Source of the DNA: Firmicutes bacterium HGW-Firmicutes-15 | Lineage (GTDB): Bacteria; Bacillota; Syntrophomonadia; Syntrophomonadales; Syntrophomonadaceae | Direction: 5' to 3' | Length of the DNA: 57,105 bases | Assembly (NCBI GenBank): GCA_002840245.1 | Contig: PHAA01000023.1 | Span: 1 to 57,105 of the forward strand | Part shown: one piece after another, positions 17,405 through 26,125 of the stretch | Layout: the number at the start of each line of letters is the position of its first letter | Numbering within the stretch: position 1 is the first letter of the stretch | The notes under the pieces: generated by a model | Told to the model about the DNA's origin: nothing | What the model saw: only the letters and a program-made list of their open reading frames with translations | Database searches by the model: none | Program-made: the position numbers and the translations under genes

Positions 17405-19516
17405 TTATGCCAATGTTCTAACTGATTTTTCCCGTTCCCATTGGCGTGTCTTTGCTGCAGTGATAAAAGCATCTTTGTTGTTAGCATCCATGACGCCTAA
17501 ATCTTGCCCAACCTTAGCTGTTTTCAAAAGCGCTTGGCCGCCTTTATCGGCTGCGATTGCCTTGAGATGACCGAAAGCGTCGCGCACAAAATCGATCGCG
17601 GCGCTTTCAGTCGAAAGTGCCTTGGCGCCTTTGTCGGATAGTATGACGGCAACTGCGTCGAAAAGTACGGAAGGGGTACCTGCCAGCTGTCCGTCAGCAT
17701 TCATTATCGATCCATCGGCCAGCTTCGCACCTCCAACTTTAGGGGCTACGATTTTGACGCTGGCACCTGCATCCATTGCGGCCTTTTTAAGCGTCTCAAT
17801 AACAGCACCGTCTGAACCATCCGTGATAAGAATACCAATTGAGCGCCCCATGAGTGTGTCTTTCATCTTGCCAATGATCTGCAATGCGGGCGAAGGTGCC
17901 ATCACCTGTACGGGCCTTGCGGCCACCGGTGCATCTGGCATTTTGTCCAATGCAAGACCTTGGGCGACCCGTTTGGCGAGGTCTTCTTCAATATGTCGAA
18001 GGTGACCTACTATCCTTTCACGTACATGCACATGTTCGACTTTGGAAAGCTCAAACACTAACGCCGAGGCAATGTGGGCCTGCTCATACGCGGTTTGACT
18101 GATATAAAACTGCCGAGCCTGGCTGTAGTGATCAGCGAAGCTCTCGGCACGAATGCGGTCTTTATCACCGTTTTCAGTTATCACAGCACTATGAAAGCCG
18201 TTGACCGGCATTTCGCGTGGCGAGTTTTCAGATAAGGAGTTGGGCTCATACGCAACGCGGCCTGTAGGTTGCTCCATCTGCATGTGTCCATCGCGTTGTT
18301 GGTTGGTGAAAGCGCACTTGGGTGTATTGATCGGGATCTGATGAAAATTAGGCGAACCCAGACGCAAAAGCTGCGTATCTTGATAGGAAAATAAACGGCC
18401 CTGCAATAGAGGATCATTCGAGAAATCTATCCCTGGCACTACATTAGCAACACAGTAAGCAACCTGTTCAGTTTCAGCAAAGAAATTATTCGGCCAGCGA
18501 TTTAGCACCATTCGGCCAATAACCTTCAAAGGCACCAGTTCTTCGGGAATCAGCTTAGTCGCATCCAAATGATCGAACGGAAATCTATCCGCTTCCTCCT
18601 GCGTGAAAAGCTGAACCGCAAATTCCCACTCGGGGAATTTACCTGCCGAGATGGCATCGAACATATCGCGGCGGTGGAAATCTGGATCAGCACCAGATAT
18701 CTTGACTGTTTCATCCCAAATTGTTGACTGCAAGCCGAGCTTGGGACGCCAATGGAATTTGACGAAGGTTGATTTGCCGGAAGCGTTAATCAACCGGAAA
18801 CTATGCACACCAAAGCCTTCGATCATCCCTAGTGAACGCGGTATGGTCCGATCTGACATGATCCACATCACCATATGCATGGATTCTGGCGTGAGCGAAA
18901 TGTAATCCCAGAACGTGTCGTGTGCAGTTGCTGCCTGAGGAAAGGCGCGGTCGGGTTCCATTTTTACAGCATGGATGAGATCGGGGAATTTGATGGCATC
19001 TTGGATAAAGAAAACTGGAATGTTGTTGCCGACCAAATCCCAGTTACCTTCCTTAGTGTAAAACTTGACAGCAAATCCGCGGACGTCACGAGGAGTATCT
19101 ATCGAACCAGCACCACCTGCTACGGTTGAGAGACGGGTAAAAACAGGAGTCTTCTCACCTACCTCAGTAAGTATCTTAGCGGTGGTATATTTCTGCAATG
19201 ATTCGGTCAGTTCGAAGAATCCATGCACGCCCGTCCCTCGCGCGTGAACGATACGCTCAGGAATACGCTCGTGATCGAAATGTGTTATTTTTTCACGAAA
19301 GATGAAATCCTCCATTAGCGTGGGGCCGCGCTGATTGGCCCTGAGTGAGTTTTGATTATCAGATATAGGAACTCCCAGGTTCGTGGTGAGCGCGGGGTGC
19401 TGTCCGCCTACAATCTGATGAAGCTCGCCGCCGTCAACCACTTGTGATTCTCCATTGGGATCTAAGTTCTTTTCTTGTTTGCTTTTGCCAGAATTTTTCG
19501 TCGTATTATTTTTCAT
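17405..19516 (-). CDS. katE: Large-subunit catalase HPII with DJ-1-like C-terminal domain
   Basis: This heme catalase (2 H2O2 to 2 H2O + O2) is of the large clade-2 type. Its 703 residues match that clade. The distal His is seen in [12 protein letters not shown] near residue 90, the Asn in [12 protein letters not shown] near 163, and the proximal heme-ligand Tyr in [11 protein letters not shown] near 377. A flavodoxin/DJ-1-like domain fills the last ~150 residues. The start has a perfect AAGGAGG. The coding region is clearly GC-richer than its AT-rich surroundings, and this enzyme is unusual in a strict anaerobe, so acquisition by transfer is likely. Related genes are common in Proteobacteria and Bacilli. 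Confidence 0.96.
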   Translation of the reverse strand: MKNNTTKNSGKSKQEKNLDPNGESQVVDGGELHQIVGGQHPALTTNLGVPISDNQNSLRANQRGPTLMEDFIFREKITHFDHERIPERIVHARGTGVHGFFELTESLQKYTTAKILTEVGEKTPVFTRLSTVAGGAGSIDTPRDVRGFAVKFYTKEGNWDLVGNNIPVFFIQDAIKFPDLIHAVKMEPDRAFPQAATAHDTFWDYISLTPESMHMVMWIMSDRTIPRSLGMIEGFGVHSFRLINASGKSTFVKFHWRPKLGLQSTIWDETVKISGADPDFHRRDMFDAISAGKFPEWEFAVQLFTQEEADRFPFDHLDATKLIPEELVPLKVIGRMVLNRWPNNFFAETEQVAYCVANVVPGIDFSNDPLLQGRLFSYQDTQLLRLGSPNFHQIPINTPKCAFTNQQRDGHMQMEQPTGRVAYEPNSLSENSPREMPVNGFHSAVITENGDKDRIRAESFADHYSQARQFYISQTAYEQAHIASALVFELSKVEHVHVRERIVGHLRHIEEDLAKRVAQGLALDKMPDAPVAARPVQVMAPSPALQIIGKMKDTLMGRSIGILITDGSDGAVIETLKKAAMDAGASVKIVAPKVGGAKLADGSIMNADGQLAGTPSVLFDAVAVILSDKGAKALSTESAAIDFVRDAFGHLKAIAADKGGQALLKTAKVGQDLGVMDANNKDAFITAAKTRQWEREKSVRTLA

Positions 19517-19537
19517 TATCGATCCTCCTTAGTTTAT

Positions 19538-19554
19538 AACGCCAGCCTGGCGTT
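19538..19554. promoter_or_regulatory. Perfect palindrome in the katE leader
   Basis: AACGCCAG-C-CTGGCGTT is an 8-bp inverted repeat around one base, about 22 bp upstream of the katE start and just before its ribosome binding site. It could be a repressor operator or a hairpin affecting translation. Confidence 0.4.
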
Positions 19555-19715
19555 GATTGTCGTGTGCTGTCTATTTCAACGGGCGGCACCGGTGCGATGG
19601 GCAGCGTCATTTCTATACCTTATAATTGTTCCCGGAAAATTAAAAAGTATTTAAGGTTCTGATAGTCCCAGCACGGCTATGAAGAAATGTATTCATTTAT
19701 TATTAAATGGCTGCA

Positions 19716-19753
19716 AACAAATACCGGCATCCTTTGCGATGCCGGTATTTGTT
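19716..19753. terminator. 16-bp perfect inverted repeat
   Basis: AACAAATACCGGCATC pairs exactly with GATGCCGGTATTTGTT across a 6-nt loop. With T-rich sequence on both sides it looks like a strong terminator. The only thing it could serve on the minus strand is the gene remnant at 19812-19960. Confidence 0.7.
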
Positions 19754-19811
19754 ACCTTGCTTTAATAAGTATAATTAGCTGCCCTGTGAAAAGCGGCCTA
19801 ATGTGCTTCAT

Positions 19812-19960
19812 CTACTCAGTTACTTTTACCACTGTTTTAATACCCATCCCTCTCAGAATCCTTAATAAAGTACGCAAGCGTTCTCCAAAAATCTCATTCC
19901 TACCCCATAAATTTCTTTCCTGCTTTCGCACTAATATACGACAACATTATGAATAAATAG
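19812..19960 (-). pseudogene. Possible remnant of a small DNA-binding/antitoxin-like gene
   Basis: The minus-strand frame ends GERLRTLLRILRGMGIKTV..KVTE before TAG. It resembles the C-terminus of HigA-type antitoxins (GxRLxxxLxALxxLGxxxxV). The frame is open for only about 45 codons, with no start codon or ribosome binding site, and is followed by the strong terminator at 19716-19753. It is probably the end of a lost gene; the family is uncertain. Confidence 0.25.
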
Positions 19961-20031
19961 CTGTTATTTTACAATATTTCACTATTAATTTTTATTCTAC
20001 TATCAATAATTTAGCTGAAAGGAATGCAATA

Positions 20032-21384
20032 ATGAAAATTAGAATATTTCGCCATATCAGTACAGCATTATTTATTGTGCTGGCACTCTTAATGAATTCA
20101 TCAGTGGCTTATGCAAATGCAAGCTATTACCCAAGTTCATGGTCTTCCGATAAAATAGCAGCTTCCGTATCCGCCGGCATCACCACAGAAGGCTTTGATG
20201 CCTATCCGTTTATAAATAGCATCACCCGCAAGGATTTTTGCGAATTGTTAATAAACACTTGTCGTGTCTTCGGAACCACATTACCCACGCCACCTATGTC
20301 CCATCCGTTTACCGATACAAACGACATCAATGCAGAAAAGGCGTATGGGTTGGGTCTGACTCAAGGCACAGCCACCGGCATCTTTAGTCCAGATCTGCCA
20401 CTTACAAGGGAGATGGCCGCTGTCATGCTCTCCAAATTATTAATGCTCTTTCAATCCACCTCTGATAATAACAACGAAAATATCGATGCTAATAATGTCG
20501 GAAACATGCAAGATTATCAAGGAGATAGATATTATCATAACAAAAGTAACCGTGATGCCTTACAAAACAGCTATGGTACTGTGTCTACAACATCTGCAGG
20601 CTCGCTCACCTACACTCAGCCTATGGACAAGCAGCAGGCAGCCAAAATACTTTCAGAATATTCTACAGATAGCCATCTGGTATCTGACTGGGCAAAGACT
20701 TATATGGCGGATGTTTATACCCATGGTATTCTCTTAGGTGCTGGGGATGGCAGGCTAGATCCTAAGAGCTATCTAACACGTGAACAGGCCGTAATATTAT
20801 CACTTAATCTACTGACCTACTGTAATGATCCGCAAATCCGAGCTGCAGGAGCAAAAAAATTCATTCTGCCAATGCCAACAGTAAGTAGGGGCACCAAAAA
20901 TGAAAGGTTTTTTGGTGACTCTGTCAAGACTGTCTTTGCAAGTATAAATGAAGCAAACCCGATTATGACAAATATTAATGTTAATATATGGAACCTGACT
21001 GCCTCAGGCATGAAAACAACATCCACTCTCACTCTTACTGTCAACAAAAACGTTGCTGAAAATGTAATAAAGATATTCGCGGACATATACAACGGGCAGG
21101 AGAAGTTTCCTATAAAAAGCTGCAGCGCTTACTCCTTCAGAAGCGGCAAATCAGAGCACAATAACGGTACTGCTATTGATATAAACCCTGAAGAAAATTA
21201 TTTTGTCGAATGGGGAGGGGCGATCAAGGCAGGTTCATTATGGAAACCTGGTGAAAATCCGTATTCCATACCATCAGATGGCGATGTAGTCCGAGCCTTT
21301 AACCGATATGGCTGGCACTGGAGTCCCGACATGCTTTGGTCAAACGGTGCTGATTATATGCACTTCAGTCTTGGTGGGACATGA
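20032..21384 (+). CDS. Secreted SLH-domain D,D-carboxypeptidase (peptidase M15/VanY-like)
   Basis: This 450-residue exported protein starts with a signal peptide (residues 1-30, ending near AYANA). SLH-type repeats follow (about 35-250), with typical ITRKDFCELL, LTREMAAVMLSKLL and LTREQAVILSLNLL segments that anchor proteins to secondary cell-wall polymer. The last ~110 residues are a VanY/M15 zinc peptidase: SEHNNGTAIDIN supplies the zinc His and Asp, and YMHFS the second His. It probably trims D-Ala-D-Ala peptides at the cell wall. One low-complexity Asn-rich insert separates the second and third SLH repeats. AAAGGA precedes the ATG. It converges on ywbE. Confidence 0.9.
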   Translation: MKIRIFRHISTALFIVLALLMNSSVAYANASYYPSSWSSDKIAASVSAGITTEGFDAYPFINSITRKDFCELLINTCRVFGTTLPTPPMSHPFTDTNDINAEKAYGLGLTQGTATGIFSPDLPLTREMAAVMLSKLLMLFQSTSDNNNENIDANNVGNMQDYQGDRYYHNKSNRDALQNSYGTVSTTSAGSLTYTQPMDKQQAAKILSEYSTDSHLVSDWAKTYMADVYTHGILLGAGDGRLDPKSYLTREQAVILSLNLLTYCNDPQIRAAGAKKFILPMPTVSRGTKNERFFGDSVKTVFASINEANPIMTNINVNIWNLTASGMKTTSTLTLTVNKNVAENVIKIFADIYNGQEKFPIKSCSAYSFRSGKSEHNNGTAIDINPEENYFVEWGGAIKAGSLWKPGENPYSIPSDGDVVRAFNRYGWHWSPDMLWSNGADYMHFSLGGT

Positions 21385-21491
21385 TGACCATAAAACTACC
21401 CTCTTTTGGGATTTGAGCCATCGTTGCATTATCCAAGCCAACGCAGCATCTGTTTTTATATTTTGTATCACAAAACCATGTAGGCTTCAAT

Positions 21492-21547
21492 ACATATCAT
21501 TCAATATAAGGAAAAACCATCTACCTTTCAGCAGATGCTCTATATGT
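21492..21547. terminator. Bidirectional hairpin terminator, family copy 3
   Basis: ACATAT and ATATGT form the closing arms around a CATCTAC..CTTTCA..GCAGATG core. It lies between the convergent SLH-peptidase and ywbE genes, and its right arm touches the ywbE stop codon. Confidence 0.6.
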
Positions 21548-21747
21548 CATACTGTCTTTATAATCTCTTGAACTCTTCCAATTCGCCCATCCGCAAGTCT
21601 TACCTTAATTCCTCTCGGATGCTTCTGTGAATTTGTTAAGATATCTTTGACGGTACCACGCGTCCTTTTTCCTGTTCTTTGGTCTTCTTTCAAAACAATA
21701 TCTACTGTAATTCCAGCATGAATATTGCTCCTTATTTGACTATCCAT
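21547..21747 (-). CDS. ywbE: YwbE family protein (DUF2196)
   Basis: This 66-residue protein matches the YwbE family almost end to end: R.NI..G..VDIVLK.DQRTGK.TRG.VKDILTNS..HP.GIKVRL.DG.IGRVQ.I. The function is unknown; the family is small, basic and KOW-like, so nucleic-acid contact is possible. A longer frame reaches 21807, but GGGAGG is 8 nt before the ATG at 21747 and the family normally starts here. It overlaps the terminator hairpin at its 3' end. Confidence 0.9.
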   Translation of the reverse strand: MDSQIRSNIHAGITVDIVLKEDQRTGKRTRGTVKDILTNSQKHPRGIKVRLADGRIGRVQEIIKTV

Positions 21748-21831
21748 ATTCAAAATCCTCCCTCTCGCACTATGAAATCTATTTGAAAATTTATTTATTA
21801 CTGACAAAGGATATGCTCATCTTGTGTATGA

Positions 21832-22116
21832 TTACTCCAATCCATATGTCTTAAAAAGATTTATAATATTGGCGTTCGTCATTTTATTAACCATCAATTC
21901 TCTAAATCTAACCGTTTTTGTTTTCCCCTCATTTCGAAGTTTTTCTAATTCTTTGGGTATTTGAATTTGGCTGGCTATTAAATCTTCATAGATATTTTCA
22001 AACTTTGCCAATCTAGTTATGGCTTCTCCGGTATATCCATTAAGATCATGATTTACTGTTAAATTATCTACGATATAAAAGTCATTATTACCCAGCACCC
22101 TTGTTAATCTTTCCAT
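21832..22116 (-). CDS. Conserved hypothetical, phage-associated type
   Basis: This 94-residue soluble protein has an N-terminal MERLTRVL...Y.VDN segment, a GYTGEAITRLAKFE core, and a helical C-terminus (IPKELEKLRNEGKTKTVRFRELM). Proteins of this pattern are common in Clostridia and their prophages; no function is known. AAAGGAGT precedes the ATG. It is 85 bp upstream of ywbE in the same direction, but no other phage gene is nearby. Confidence 0.65.
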   Translation of the reverse strand: MERLTRVLGNNDFYIVDNLTVNHDLNGYTGEAITRLAKFENIYEDLIASQIQIPKELEKLRNEGKTKTVRFRELMVNKMTNANIINLFKTYGLE

Positions 22117-22351
22117 GCAATTACTCCTTTTTCATTATCATACTACTAAAGATAGGATTAATATTAGTTTTGCATAGAAGGGCACCCTCTCATTCATTTA
22201 TTCACTTTTCTTCCGATAATATGGCACTGCTAATACCATTTCTAGATGCAATTTAGTTAATCATTGTGATCCGTATAATATACTGATACAATTACTGGGC
22301 TAGGCCATTAAACCTGCAAACTTGATGTATTTAAAAAGCACGGTGGTTTTT

Positions 22352-22975
22352 ATGATACTTATTTTCTTGTCTGCTCTTGCAGTAGGTTTCTCGGGTGCAA
22401 TGATGCCCGGATCTCTGCTTACATATACGATCCGACAATCGTTATCCTCCGGACCTCGATCTGGGTTTATCATAACCTCGGGGCATGCGATTTTGGAACT
22501 GATTTTAATTATCCTGATATTTATGGGTTTTGACACCGTCTTGCAATCCCATACAGCGCAGTTTAGTATCAGCATAATTGGCGGAGCTTTGCTTTTTTAT
22601 ATGGGCATCGACATGATTATAGGTTCAATACGTAATACTGTTAAAGTTAGTACAGATGGTGACAGCTCAAACACAAGGGGTATGTTTCTGTCTGGCATTG
22701 TTATAAGTGCGACAAACCCATATTTCCTTTTATGGTGGGCTGTTATTGGTCTGGGTTTTATTATGCAGTCTTACAATACTTTTGGTCTTGTAGGAGTTAT
22801 ACTCTACTATTTTGGACATCTATCCGCTGATTTTATATGGTATGGTTTCGTGTCGACAGTTGTTGGAACAACAAAAAATTTCATCAAAGAAAAACCTTAC
22901 CGGATTATCATTGCTGTGCTCGGTTTGCTTCTGATAGTCTTTGGCGGAGGATTTGTGTACACGGCGGTATTTTAA
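22352..22975 (+). CDS. LysE-family amino acid exporter
   Basis: This 207-residue membrane protein has six predicted helices. It has the LysE-type N-terminal motif (G.SGAMMPGSLLTYTI near residue 12), a conserved GFIITSGHAILE segment, and SATNPYFLLWW in the middle. The family exports amino acids or related small molecules by proton exchange. The frame opens at 22322, but GGTGG just before the ATG at 22352, and the hydrophobic start, favour the shorter form. It stands alone. Its 3' side meets a convergent small membrane gene across terminator copy 4. Confidence 0.85.
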   Translation: MILIFLSALAVGFSGAMMPGSLLTYTIRQSLSSGPRSGFIITSGHAILELILIILIFMGFDTVLQSHTAQFSISIIGGALLFYMGIDMIIGSIRNTVKVSTDGDSSNTRGMFLSGIVISATNPYFLLWWAVIGLGFIMQSYNTFGLVGVILYYFGHLSADFIWYGFVSTVVGTTKNFIKEKPYRIIIAVLGLLLIVFGGGFVYTAVF

Positions 22976-23183
22976 TTTGTTAATACTATAATGCAGTACC
23001 GAATCCAACCGATAGGAGAAATGATACACTATGAATATTCGACAGCAATGCCTATTTCCCTTTGAATACGCATAAAGATTCACACGCTTATTACATAGTT
23101 TGAATCTTTTAGAGCCCTACACTCAGGGTTACAGGTCCGCCAATGCACTCGGTGCCTTTCTCTTTGTCATTTGTCTATCTCCC

Positions 23184-23229
23184 CATATATTTAGAGCACC
23201 TGACTATCAGCAGATGCTCTAAATATATG
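23184..23229. terminator. Bidirectional hairpin terminator, family copy 4
   Basis: Two 19-nt arms (CATATATTTAGAGCACCTG and its near-exact complement, one G-U pair) enclose an 8-nt loop. It is the longest member of the family and lies between convergent genes. Confidence 0.8.
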
Positions 23230-23246
23230 TTTAAGTTTTTAGTCAA

Positions 23247-23414
23247 TTATCGATTGCGTGCTAATTTAAGCCCAACTAGGACAAATATCAATCCCATCGT
23301 AGTTAATGCTGGATTTCCAAAATCCCAGTCTAGAAGATACCTCAATGCATTAATCAAGATTAGAATGAATCCTATTCCTGCCATTATATAGCCTTGAATT
23401 GCTTTCTTATTCAT
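23247..23414 (-). CDS. Small membrane protein (55 aa)
   Basis: A complete short frame starts at ATG 23414 with AAGGA 8 nt upstream and ends TAA. The product has two hydrophobic helices (about residues 8-24 and 37-50) separated by a short RYLLDWDFGNP loop, and a basic tail LARNR. Such small two-helix proteins are common in Firmicutes; the function is unknown. It is followed by a strong terminator hairpin. A longer plus-strand frame over the same bases is judged a shadow. Confidence 0.7.
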   Translation of the reverse strand: MNKKAIQGYIMAGIGFILILINALRYLLDWDFGNPALTTMGLIFVLVGLKLARNR

Positions 23415-23496
23415 TGCTCAATTCCTTTATTTGTTCAAATACGTGCGTCTGAGGAACGAGTGCTGTACCTTTAAAAGCTCAATGTTATCGGGTCTT

Positions 23497-24012
23497 CTAG
23501 CATGCAAAACTCTCAATATTCTCAGAGACTCTCTCTCCAAATTCGGTGAGTGCGATGCTGCCAAGCTCAATCTCTGCTGTATCAAACAGAAAACTCGGAT
23601 TTCTCTTCCCCTCATTAACCGTTTCTTTGAAGTATGAAAAAAGAGCAGATTTTGTATGCTGTGTGTAGTCATAGTCCTGCAGGGGGATATCATAATCCAG
23701 AGATATCAACCCCTTTTTCTCAAGCTCAGACAAAACCGTTCTAATCTCCTTCACTGTTTCCATGCTGTCATCGATAGAATTTATATAAACCGGAGCAAGA
23801 GACTCAAGCCAAGCCTCTTCCTCAATACTGCTGCTCATAATAAAGCGGCTGACAGGCAGATAGCTGCACTTCACCAGTTTCTTTAAAAAAGATATTTCTT
23901 TACTATTGATTGTTAGAGATTCCAGAGTATGAGCGCAACAATCACCGCAGCAGCTATGCGAGTGATTCTGATCCTTGTGGATTGCTTGGGTTTTATTTGG
24001 ATCATTGTTCAT
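23497..24012 (-). CDS. Hypothetical protein with His/Cys-rich N-terminus
   Basis: This is a 171-residue protein. The first ~30 residues are polar and end in HSHSCCGDCCAH, a potential metal-binding cluster. The rest (from LESLTINSKEISFLKKL) looks like a winged-helix or all-alpha domain with SLEEKGL-like spacing (VLSELEKKGLISLDYDIPL). A conserved ALTEFGE motif is near the end. It may be a metal-responsive or DNA-binding protein, but no family is recognised. It stands alone, with the small membrane gene 80 bp downstream in the same direction. Confidence 0.7.
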   Translation of the reverse strand: MNNDPNKTQAIHKDQNHSHSCCGDCCAHTLESLTINSKEISFLKKLVKCSYLPVSRFIMSSSIEEEAWLESLAPVYINSIDDSMETVKEIRTVLSELEKKGLISLDYDIPLQDYDYTQHTKSALFSYFKETVNEGKRNPSFLFDTAEIELGSIALTEFGERVSENIESFAC

Positions 24013-24128
24013 TTGTTTTCTCCCATTCTATAAATATCTTTTCGTGTATTAGCCGAGTCGATTTCTGCGCAAAGGTACGACTCTCGAAAAAACAATTCTA
24101 AACTTCAGTCTGAGGGAACACAGTTTAA

Positions 24129-25412
24129 TTATTCATAAACAGTAGTACTAGCGGTCTTTTCCTTCCGATATATCCTTACCACGCACTCCACGTGGCTCGT
24201 CTGCGGAAACATATCCACCGGTTGAATTTCCCGGGTTTCAAAACCTTCTTTTTCAAAGAGTGCCAAATCCCGTGCCAGGGTGGCGGGATTACAGGATACA
24301 TAGACAATTCTTCTTGGAGATATGGCGGCTATTGCTTCAATCAGATCTTCGGTACAACCTGCCCGGGGAGGATCTAGCACCACCAGATCAAACTCATCTA
24401 TAAGCTGAGGTATTATGATCTCGCAGGGACCGGTTAGAAAGTCGCAATTAAATATCTTGTTTTTGTATTTATTATTAGTTGCATCTTTTATGGCTGGAGC
24501 ATAGCTTTCTACGCCCAGAACTTTCCGTGCGGTCTTAGCTAGCAGCAGTGATATACTACCCATACCGCAGTAGGCATCTAAGACTCGGTTACTGGGCCTC
24601 GCATGAGCATATTCCTTTACTAAGTCATATAGTTTACTGGTTTGGCCAGAGTTTACCTGAAAGAAAGATAACGCGGATATGTCGTAATGTAGTCCATTTA
24701 TTTCTTCCTCCAGATAAGGCTCTCCATGCAGCAGAGTATAAAAGTCATTATTAATGGTGTAGATTGATTCTAGTTCTGGATAATCCAGCAAGCTATTAAT
24801 ACTCACGTTTTCCATCCCATCTCCACGGAAAACCAGCATAAGCTTCCGGTTTAGTGAAGACTGGCGGATTACTATCTCACCATGATCTGGTAGATTTAGT
24901 TCATCTAGTTTGGCCTTTATATATAAACTCAAGTTTTCCATTTCTACCGAAATTAGCTTACATGTAGTAATATCAATTATCTTATGGCTGTCGTTTTGAT
25001 AGTAACCCATTTTTAACTGGCCATTTATTCTATCCACATGCCATGCAACCTTATTACGATAACGCCAGGGCTCTTCCATTCCCAATACTGGATTAACCTC
25101 TAGATCTATTTTTCCTATTCTATTTATGCTCTCCTGTACCACTCGTTGCTTTAATTCCAATTGTTTAGGGTAACTCACATGCTGATAGGCGCACCCACCA
25201 CACTCATAAAAATGTGGGCAAAGAGGCGTTATTCTATCTTCTGAGCTATCTTTGATTTCTGTCAGGCGGGCACGACGAAACCTCTTCTTTTCTTCGGTAA
25301 TTTCCACTTCTACGGTTTCTCCCGGAATAGCATAAGGTATGAAGGTAGCTTTTCCTTCTATTCTGGCTACCCCTTCCCCTATATGGGTGATTCCATCAAT
25401 ATAACAGCGCAT
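24129..25412 (-). CDS. rlmD: 23S rRNA (uracil-C5)-methyltransferase, RlmD/RlmCD type
   Basis: This is a SAM-dependent tRNA/rRNA uracil-5-methyltransferase of about 427 residues. An N-terminal TRAM domain (about 1-55) precedes a Cys cluster CPHFYECGGCAYQH that should bind an Fe-S cluster. The Rossmann domain carries FFQVNSGQT, DAYCGMGSISLLLA and DPPRAG. The catalytic Cys is in YVSCNPATLARDL, and the C-terminus ends PQTSHVECV. The frame extends to a TTG at 25430, but GAGGGGG lies before the ATG at 25412. In Firmicutes one enzyme can do both U747 and U1939, so RlmCD is possible. A terminator separates it from the ior operon. Confidence 0.93.
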   Translation of the reverse strand: MRCYIDGITHIGEGVARIEGKATFIPYAIPGETVEVEITEEKKRFRRARLTEIKDSSEDRITPLCPHFYECGGCAYQHVSYPKQLELKQRVVQESINRIGKIDLEVNPVLGMEEPWRYRNKVAWHVDRINGQLKMGYYQNDSHKIIDITTCKLISVEMENLSLYIKAKLDELNLPDHGEIVIRQSSLNRKLMLVFRGDGMENVSINSLLDYPELESIYTINNDFYTLLHGEPYLEEEINGLHYDISALSFFQVNSGQTSKLYDLVKEYAHARPSNRVLDAYCGMGSISLLLAKTARKVLGVESYAPAIKDATNNKYKNKIFNCDFLTGPCEIIIPQLIDEFDLVVLDPPRAGCTEDLIEAIAAISPRRIVYVSCNPATLARDLALFEKEGFETREIQPVDMFPQTSHVECVVRIYRKEKTASTTVYE

Positions 25413-25436
25413 GCTTTTCCCCCTCTTCAATAAGAA

Positions 25437-25461
25437 AGCGGAAAGTACTATCCTTTCCGCT
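25437..25461 (-). terminator. Terminator after iorB
   Basis: AGCGGAAAG and CTTTCCGCT form a 9-bp stem with a 7-nt loop. On the minus strand it is followed by TTTCTTATT, fitting a rho-independent terminator for the ior operon. Confidence 0.75.
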
Positions 25462-25528
25462 CCCCCTAAATCCTAGTATGTCTCAGGAAGCAAAAAGAAC
25501 GTTCTCTTGCCCCCACCTGTAGGTTGAT

Positions 25529-26122
25529 TTAAACTGTTTGCTCCAATAATTTACGTCCTTCTCTGAAGGCTTCTTGATTTACCTCTAAAGCCTTGCCCGG
25601 TACAATAGCCCGAATGGCTTTTTCCACCTCTTCCACCGGTAAGCCTATCGCCTGACTCAATATGCCTACCAGAACTACGTTAGCAGCCTTAACATTTCCG
25701 CAACGGGCAGCAATATCGGTAGCATCTACCACCACGGTTTTCTCCACCAGAGCGGCCACCTTTTCATGGATGTCTTCCGGGTATTTAGCTTTACCGCTCA
25801 TTACTGGCAAAGGATTTACTCGTTCATTGTTTATTATGACCATACCATCTGCTTTTAAGTAGTCCAACCAGCGAGCAGCTTCGATTTTCTCAAAAGCTAA
25901 TATCACGTCAGCCTCTCCCTTTTTAATGATGGGAGAGTATATCTTCTTCCCGTATCTAACTTGAGTAACTACGCTTCCTCCCCTTTGAGCCATGCCGTGA
26001 ACCTCAGATACTTTTACATCATACCCCAGTTGCACTGCCACCTGAGCAATAATACGGCTAGTCAAAAGAGTTCCTTGGCCCCCAACGCCTACTATTAGAA
26101 TATCCGTTGTCTGGCTTTGCAT
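25529..26122 (-). CDS. iorB: Indolepyruvate:ferredoxin oxidoreductase, beta subunit
   Basis: This 197-residue subunit holds the gamma-like domain of 2-oxoacid:ferredoxin oxidoreductases (VGVGGQGTLLTSRIIAQ near residue 12; HGMAQRGGSV near residue 42). With IorA it oxidatively decarboxylates aryl pyruvates to aryl-acetyl-CoA and reduces ferredoxin. GAGGG precedes the ATG, 3 bp after the iorA stop, so the pair is co-translated. In this organism reduced ferredoxin would feed hydrogen or formate production. Confidence 0.95.
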   Translation of the reverse strand: MQSQTTDILIVGVGGQGTLLTSRIIAQVAVQLGYDVKVSEVHGMAQRGGSVVTQVRYGKKIYSPIIKKGEADVILAFEKIEAARWLDYLKADGMVIINNERVNPLPVMSGKAKYPEDIHEKVAALVEKTVVVDATDIAARCGNVKAANVVLVGILSQAIGLPVEEVEKAIRAIVPGKALEVNQEAFREGRKLLEQTV

Positions 26123-26125
26123 GTA

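Noticed and set aside
19687-19956. Plus-strand frame of 89 codons between katE and the SLH-peptidase gene
   Set aside because: It runs straight through a perfect 16-bp terminator stem and has no ribosome binding site.
23012-23075. Short plus-strand frame of 14 codons after AGGAG downstream of lysE
   Set aside because: It is too short and shows no family features; at most it is the start of a lost gene.
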